Positions 60,321 through 64,000 of a DNA stretch of 64,000 nucleotides are shown here, in pieces. The position numbers and the translations under genes are program-made. A model generated the notes under the pieces. That model searched no databases, had not been told where the DNA came from, and saw nothing but the letters and a program-made list of their open reading frames with translations. Origin of the DNA: Streptomyces nymphaeiformis (GTDB lineage Bacteria; Actinomycetota; Actinomycetes; Streptomycetales; Streptomycetaceae); NCBI RefSeq assembly GCF_014203895.1, contig NZ_JACHJY010000008.1, positions 487,280 through 551,279 of the forward strand, given 5' to 3'. Every line of letters begins with the position of its first letter. The stretch's first letter is position 1.

Positions 60321-61445
60321 ATGACACCCACCAGGCGTGCGCGGTACGCCCCACACGCTTCTCGCCCCCGGCGTGCGGGCCTCGCGCTCGGGACCTTCGC
60401 GGAAGGCCTGCTCGTCATCCACGAGCGCCGGCGCGTGCGGCCGCAGAGGTCCGGCCGGACCGTCGTCGTCACCGGCGCGAGCGCCGGCGTGGGCCGCGCG
60501 GTCGCCCGCGCCTTCGGCGAACAGGGCGCGAGCGTCGCGCTGCTCGCCCGCGGCCGCCGCGGGCTGGACGCTGCGGCGGCCGAGGTCGAGCGGGCCGGCG
60601 GACGGGCCCTCGTGGTACCGGTGGACATGGCCCTGCCCACCCAGGTGGAGGAAGCGGCGGGACGCGTCGAGAGGGCTCTCGGCCCCATCGACGTCTGGGT
60701 GAACGCCGCCTTCACCTCGGTCTTCGCCCGCTTCCCGGACGTGACGGCCGACGAGTACGCGCGGGTCACCGCGGTCACGTACCTCGGCTGCGTCCACGGC
60801 ACGCGTGCCGCGCTCCGGCGCATGCGCCCGCGCGACTCCGGGGCCGTCGTCCAGGTCGGCTCCGCGCTCGGCGAGGCCTCCGTGCCGCTCCAGGCGGCCT
60901 ACCGCGGCGCCAAGCACGCGATCAACGGCTTCACCGCCGCCGTCCGGATGGAACTCCGGCACGAGCGCAGCGGCGTGGCCGTCACCGTCGTCCAGCTTCC
61001 CGCCCTCAACACCCCGCAGTTCTCGTGGGTCCTGTCACGGCTCCCCCGTCGCCCGCGCCCCGTGGCGCCCGTCTACCAGCCGGAGGTGGCGGCCCGCGCC
61101 GTGGTGTACGCCGCCCGCCATCCCCGCCGCGGAGAGTACCGGGTGGGGGCCTCGACGGCCGGGACGGTTCTCGCGCACCGGCTCGCCCCCGCCCTCCTCG
61201 ACCGCACCGGATACGCGGCCCAGCAGACCGACGAGCGTGCGTGGCCCGTGGCCCCGCACAATCTGTGGGAGCCGCTCGACGGTCCTCACGGCCGGGACCA
61301 CGGCGCCCACGGTTCGTTCGGTTCCGAGGCCGCCGGCCGGTCGCCGTACACGGTGGCGGCGCGGCACCGCGCCCTGCTGTCGGCTGCCGTGGCGGCGGCG
61401 CTGGTCACGGCCCGCGTGCTGCGCGTCCGGACGGCGCGGACCTGA
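60321..61445 (+). CDS. Short-chain dehydrogenase/reductase with C-terminal extension
   Basis: A 374-residue SDR, start ATG 60321 behind GAGAGGA. TVVVTGASAGVGRAVARAFG binds the cofactor; the NAA of DVWVNAAFTS replaces the usual NNA; Ser in VVQVGSALGEASV and Tyr/Lys in AAYRGAKHAINGF complete the site. About 100 residues follow the SDR core and end in a hydrophobic helix (AALLSAAVAAALVTARV-like) and basic tail, so it may be membrane-attached. Substrate unknown. Confidence 0.9.
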   Translation: MTPTRRARYAPHASRPRRAGLALGTFAEGLLVIHERRRVRPQRSGRTVVVTGASAGVGRAVARAFGEQGASVALLARGRRGLDAAAAEVERAGGRALVVPVDMALPTQVEEAAGRVERALGPIDVWVNAAFTSVFARFPDVTADEYARVTAVTYLGCVHGTRAALRRMRPRDSGAVVQVGSALGEASVPLQAAYRGAKHAINGFTAAVRMELRHERSGVAVTVVQLPALNTPQFSWVLSRLPRRPRPVAPVYQPEVAARAVVYAARHPRRGEYRVGASTAGTVLAHRLAPALLDRTGYAAQQTDERAWPVAPHNLWEPLDGPHGRDHGAHGSFGSEAAGRSPYTVAARHRALLSAAVAAALVTARVLRVRTART

Positions 61446-61741
61446 CGCCGCGGGACCGAGGGGCGACCGCATCCCCCGCCGGGGCGGTACGGAGCCCAGG
61501 GGCCCCGCGAGGCCGACGAGGCCCGGCCGAACGGGCGGGCGGGGCCGCGGATTTCCCGGACTGCCGCCACCAGGTGCGGACCGGTCCACTCGTCTCGTCG
61601 GCGTACCGCACCGCCCGGCCCGGGGCGGCGCGGGCCGTCCAGGTCCGGACGGCCGAACCAGGTCCGGACGGCCGCAGGCACGGCCCACCCGCCAGGCCCG
61701 CAGCCCCTCGAACAGCACGTCCCCGACGGTCGGGCGAGTCC
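61446..61741. other. 296-bp gap with a 17-bp direct repeat
   Basis: Between convergent genes. CCAGGTCCGGACGGCCG occurs twice (61639-61655 and 61658-61674), and further CGGTCC/GGACCG pieces could form hairpins for termination. No gene is supported. Confidence 0.45.
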
Positions 61742-62773
61742 TCACGGCTCGTTCCCGGACGGCGGCGGCAAGGGGGAGCGCAGGGCGCTCTCGCCCCGTG
61801 ACCAGGCGTCCAGCACACGGCCGCCGATCCGGTCCTCCAGGAAGCAGGCGGCGGCGATGCCGAAGGCGACGTCCGGAGCGAGGTCCGGCTCGTCCTCCAG
61901 GAGACCGCCCACGACCTCACGACGCACCAGCTGCTCGTGGACGGCATCGGCCTCCACGTGCTCCTCGAAGTACCGCTGCGCGGCCGGTCCCGCGCCGGCC
62001 CTGCGCATCGCCGTGGCGATGCGGGAGGCGGCGGGCGGCGAGGTCGTCTCCAGGACGGCGAAGTGCCCCACGAGGGCCCCGCGCAGCCTCCTGTGCATAC
62101 CGAACAGCGACATGACGTTCGAGGCCGCGAGGACCTCGGCGCCGGCCATGTCCACATGGCGGCCGTACGAGGGGTCGAGCCCCAGGTCGGCCATGAGCTC
62201 GGCGTAGAGCCGGGAGTGCATCCGCTCCGCCCGCCCGGAGCCGTACTCGTCGTACTCGACGGCCACCATCGCCGCCTTGGCGCGCCCGCGCAGCCGGGGG
62301 ATCACCCACAGCTGCGGATCGGCCTCCCGCAGCTGGTGCACGGAGCGCAGCGCCACGTACTCGCGCAGGTGCCACAGCTCGCCCGAGGACATCAGGAAAC
62401 GGGACACGCCCGTCCCGTCGACCGGCTCCACGAGCAGGGCGGCCAGCGCTTCCTCGACCTCCGGGCAGTGGCGGCAGTCGTGGCGCAGCGCGCTCTCGAA
62501 GCGGTGCTCCATCAGGGCCCGGACCCCGAGCAGACCGGGGTCCCACTCCAGGTTGTCGGGGACGCCCGCGAAGCCCCGGTGGTGGAGCTCGTAGCAGAGG
62601 TGGAGGGCGAGCTGGAGATCCTCCCCGTACGGGGCGCAGCGCGCGATGTCGGCCGCCAGGGGCAGCCGGCCGGAACCGCCGCCGCGCAACCGGTTCAGGA
62701 CCTTGCGGGAGACCTCGCCGCGGGCCTCGGGCGCCTCGGGTCGGGCGTCGACGGCCGGCGAGAGCAGCGTCAT
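61742..62773 (-). CDS. Iron-containing redox enzyme, haem-oxygenase-like fold (HDO type)
   Basis: A 343-residue protein, start ATG 62773 overlapping the CDGSH gene stop (ATGA). The helical fold carries candidate di-iron ligands in VAVEYDEYGSGRAERMHSRL and YFEEHVEADAVHEQL, as in HDO-family oxygenases/oxidases. These enzymes oxidise amino-acid- or fatty-acid-derived substrates with a di-iron centre. Coupling to a CDGSH iron-sulfur protein suggests that protein as electron donor. Confidence 0.8.
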   Translation of the reverse strand: MTLLSPAVDARPEAPEARGEVSRKVLNRLRGGGSGRLPLAADIARCAPYGEDLQLALHLCYELHHRGFAGVPDNLEWDPGLLGVRALMEHRFESALRHDCRHCPEVEEALAALLVEPVDGTGVSRFLMSSGELWHLREYVALRSVHQLREADPQLWVIPRLRGRAKAAMVAVEYDEYGSGRAERMHSRLYAELMADLGLDPSYGRHVDMAGAEVLAASNVMSLFGMHRRLRGALVGHFAVLETTSPPAASRIATAMRRAGAGPAAQRYFEEHVEADAVHEQLVRREVVGGLLEDEPDLAPDVAFGIAAACFLEDRIGGRVLDAWSRGESALRSPLPPPSGNEP

Positions 62774-63120
62774 GACGTCTCCGCCTCCTCGGCCGGGCCC
62801 CGCGGCACGCGCGAGGCACCCCGGGACGCCGTCTTCGCCTGCTTGTCGCCGCCCCGGAGCCGCCGGCGGTGGCTCGTGTCGCAGAACGGGGCCCGCAGGG
62901 TCCGACGGCACGTGCAGAGCGCCATCACGGGCCGCTCGCAGAGGATCACCGAACCGTCCGGCATGACGATCTCCGCGGGCCCCTCCACGAGCAGCGGACC
63001 CTCGGGGAGCGGCCGGATCCGGGGTGGGGACGTCCGGGATCGCACGCTCCCCGGTCCATCCGGTCCGCCGCCCTCCGGGACCCCCACCCCCGGGGCGCTC
63101 TCGTTCCGGGAAACAGACAT
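62770..63120 (-). CDS. CDGSH iron-sulfur domain protein
   Basis: A 116-residue protein, start ATG 63120 (a GTG at 63132 is possible). The cluster motif is CTCRRTLRAPFCDTSH, the C-x-C...C-D-x-S-H of CDGSH proteins, which hold a [2Fe-2S] centre through three Cys and one His. The N-terminal IRPLPEGPLLVEGPAEIVMP part is also typical. Its stop overlaps the start of the HDO gene, so the two are made together; a redox partnership is inferred. Confidence 0.92.
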   Translation of the reverse strand: MSVSRNESAPGVGVPEGGGPDGPGSVRSRTSPPRIRPLPEGPLLVEGPAEIVMPDGSVILCERPVMALCTCRRTLRAPFCDTSHRRRLRGGDKQAKTASRGASRVPRGPAEEAETS

Positions 63121-63195
63121 CATCCACACCACCCATCGGCTGGGGCCGCGTCGGTACTGCGCGACTGCGCGACTGCCCGGCTCGCCGGCTTCGAA

Positions 63196-63903
63196 TCACG
63201 ACCGGCACGCGCGGATCACGACGAGCTCCTCCGTCCACGCCCCCGGAGCGATCAGGCCCAGGGCCGCGAACCATTCCGCCCGGGCCGACATCACGGGACC
63301 GAACGGCTCGGTGCGCCGCTCGACGACACGGGTCCGCAGCCCGCCCCGCCCGAGTGCGTCGAGCGTGGCCGCGACCCCGGAGAGCGAGGACTGGACGAGC
63401 AGGAGCACCCCGGAAGGCGTGAGGAGGCCCGGCGCCCGCACACAGATCCGGTCGAGGAGGAGTCGGCCGTCGCGTCCGGCGTCCCAGCTCCGGCGTGCCC
63501 CGCGCGAGGGCGCCCGCGCGTCCTGGCTCGGCACGTACGGCGGGTTCACCGTGACGAGGTCGAAGCGTTCACGTCCCACGGGTCCGTCCAGGTCGCCGCG
63601 CAGCACCCGGATCCGGCAGCCGTGCAGCAGCGCGTTGAGCCGGGAGGCGGCGACCGCGGCGCGCGAGACGTCGACGGCGGTGGCCCGCGCGCCCCGCAGG
63701 GCGGCGGCGACGGCGACGATGCCGGTGCCCGTGCACAGGTCGAGCGAGCGCACGCCGGGCCACAGCGCCTCGTGTCGCACCTGGGCGACCAGGAGCCGGG
63801 TGTCCGCCTGGGGCGCGTACACGCCGGGGAGCCGGCAGACGCGGAGGGCGGCCGGGCGCTCTTCGGGGGAGGGGAACCGGCGGAGGGACACGGCGGAGCC
63901 CAT
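63196..63903 (-). CDS. HemK-like class I methyltransferase
   Basis: A 235-residue SAM-dependent enzyme, start ATG 63903, four bases after the upstream gene's stop. SAM motif SLDLCTGTGIVAVAAALRGA and catalytic loop DLVTVNPPYVPSQ (NPPY), which methylates amide nitrogens in HemK/Mtq2-type proteins. It lacks the N-terminal helical domain of PrmC, so it is not the main release-factor enzyme. Next gene downstream is the CDGSH protein, 75 bp away. Confidence 0.88.
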   Translation of the reverse strand: MGSAVSLRRFPSPEERPAALRVCRLPGVYAPQADTRLLVAQVRHEALWPGVRSLDLCTGTGIVAVAAALRGARATAVDVSRAAVAASRLNALLHGCRIRVLRGDLDGPVGRERFDLVTVNPPYVPSQDARAPSRGARRSWDAGRDGRLLLDRICVRAPGLLTPSGVLLLVQSSLSGVAATLDALGRGGLRTRVVERRTEPFGPVMSARAEWFAALGLIAPGAWTEELVVIRACRS

Positions 63904-63907
63904 GGGA

Positions 63908-64000
63908 TCAGCCTTTCGTGGTGGCGTCGGCCAGTGCGTCGACCACCTCGCTGAACCGGCCGTGCCGGTGGAAGACGGCGCGCTGTCGGGCGGCGCCGCC
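63908..64000 (-). CDS. C-terminus of a gene running off the window
   Basis: Thirty codons end at 63908: RQRAVFHRHGRFSEVVDALA then DATTKG and stop. The frame is open to the window edge and lies four bases from the methyltransferase start, so it belongs to the same operon. Too short to name. Confidence 0.6.
   Translation of the reverse strand, partial: GGAARQRAVFHRHGRFSEVVDALADATTKG

Overview
The window is high-GC actinobacterial DNA, almost certainly from a Streptomyces chromosome. It carries a Streptomyces subtilisin-inhibitor-type protein, an srsABC-like phenolic-lipid operon, a SigB/F-type sigma factor with STAS and SpoIIE partners, and many start/stop overlaps (ATGA, GTGA) and GTG starts. 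Functions are assigned from protein motifs and gene order read directly; no database search was run.

Left part (1-11.7 kb) is accessory. Two 42-nt copies of the 3' part of a tRNA-Pro(GGG) gene, from anticodon loop to discriminator, lie at 380-421 and 7706-7747. Between them are a frameshifted two-gene operon (nucleotidyltransferase-like protein plus unknown partner, 590-2972), a DUF2236/MpaB-type oxygenase, an srsA-srsB-srsC-like type III PKS operon and a divergent UbiA prenyltransferase. To the right follow an SSI-family inhibitor, a fragment resembling AIPR phage-resistance proteins, an unknown protein, a papain-like cysteine protease and a small unknown protein. A terminator hairpin very similar to the one behind the first tRNA fragment closes this part at 11.7 kb.

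11.8-18.9 kb holds a YcaO protein with a PhyH-type dioxygenase (both interrupted by frameshifts), then a forward operon of two beta-propeller proteins and a small membrane protein. 18.9-33.7 kb is the most striking block: an operon encoding an EF-hand protein, a 1754-residue iterative type I PKS shaped like 6-methylsalicylate/orsellinate synthases (KS-AT-DH-KR-ACP, no terminal thioesterase), a LuxE-like acyl activator, a LuxC-like acyl reductase and a P450. An AraC regulator, an alpha/beta hydrolase, a flavin monooxygenase and an antiporter lie beside it. This reads as an aromatic polyketide pathway with a reductive step giving an aldehyde or alcohol.

33.7-48.2 kb is more ordinary: TetR, beta-glucosidase, MFS and NCS1 transporters in one orientation; a Cys-containing HTH regulator flanked by two matching operator-like sites; a serine-hydrolase-fold protein lacking its catalytic motifs; an esterase; an SDR; katG; transketolase; and a HhH protein. 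48.3-64 kb is a general-stress region: Usp, an ANTAR/GAF/PAS/SpoIIE phosphatase, a HAMP/GAF hybrid histidine kinase, STAS, sigma factor, DUF3040, PfpI, CsbD, MarR, a lipoprotein/micro-protein/DUF6766 operon, SDR, and a CDGSH/haem-oxygenase-like/methyltransferase operon.

A caution for the whole window: about eleven single-base frameshifts plus one in-frame stop occur, concentrated in six genes, while long genes such as the 5.3-kb PKS, katG and transketolase are intact. They may be true pseudogenes or indel errors. They are annotated as interrupted, with the intact product described.
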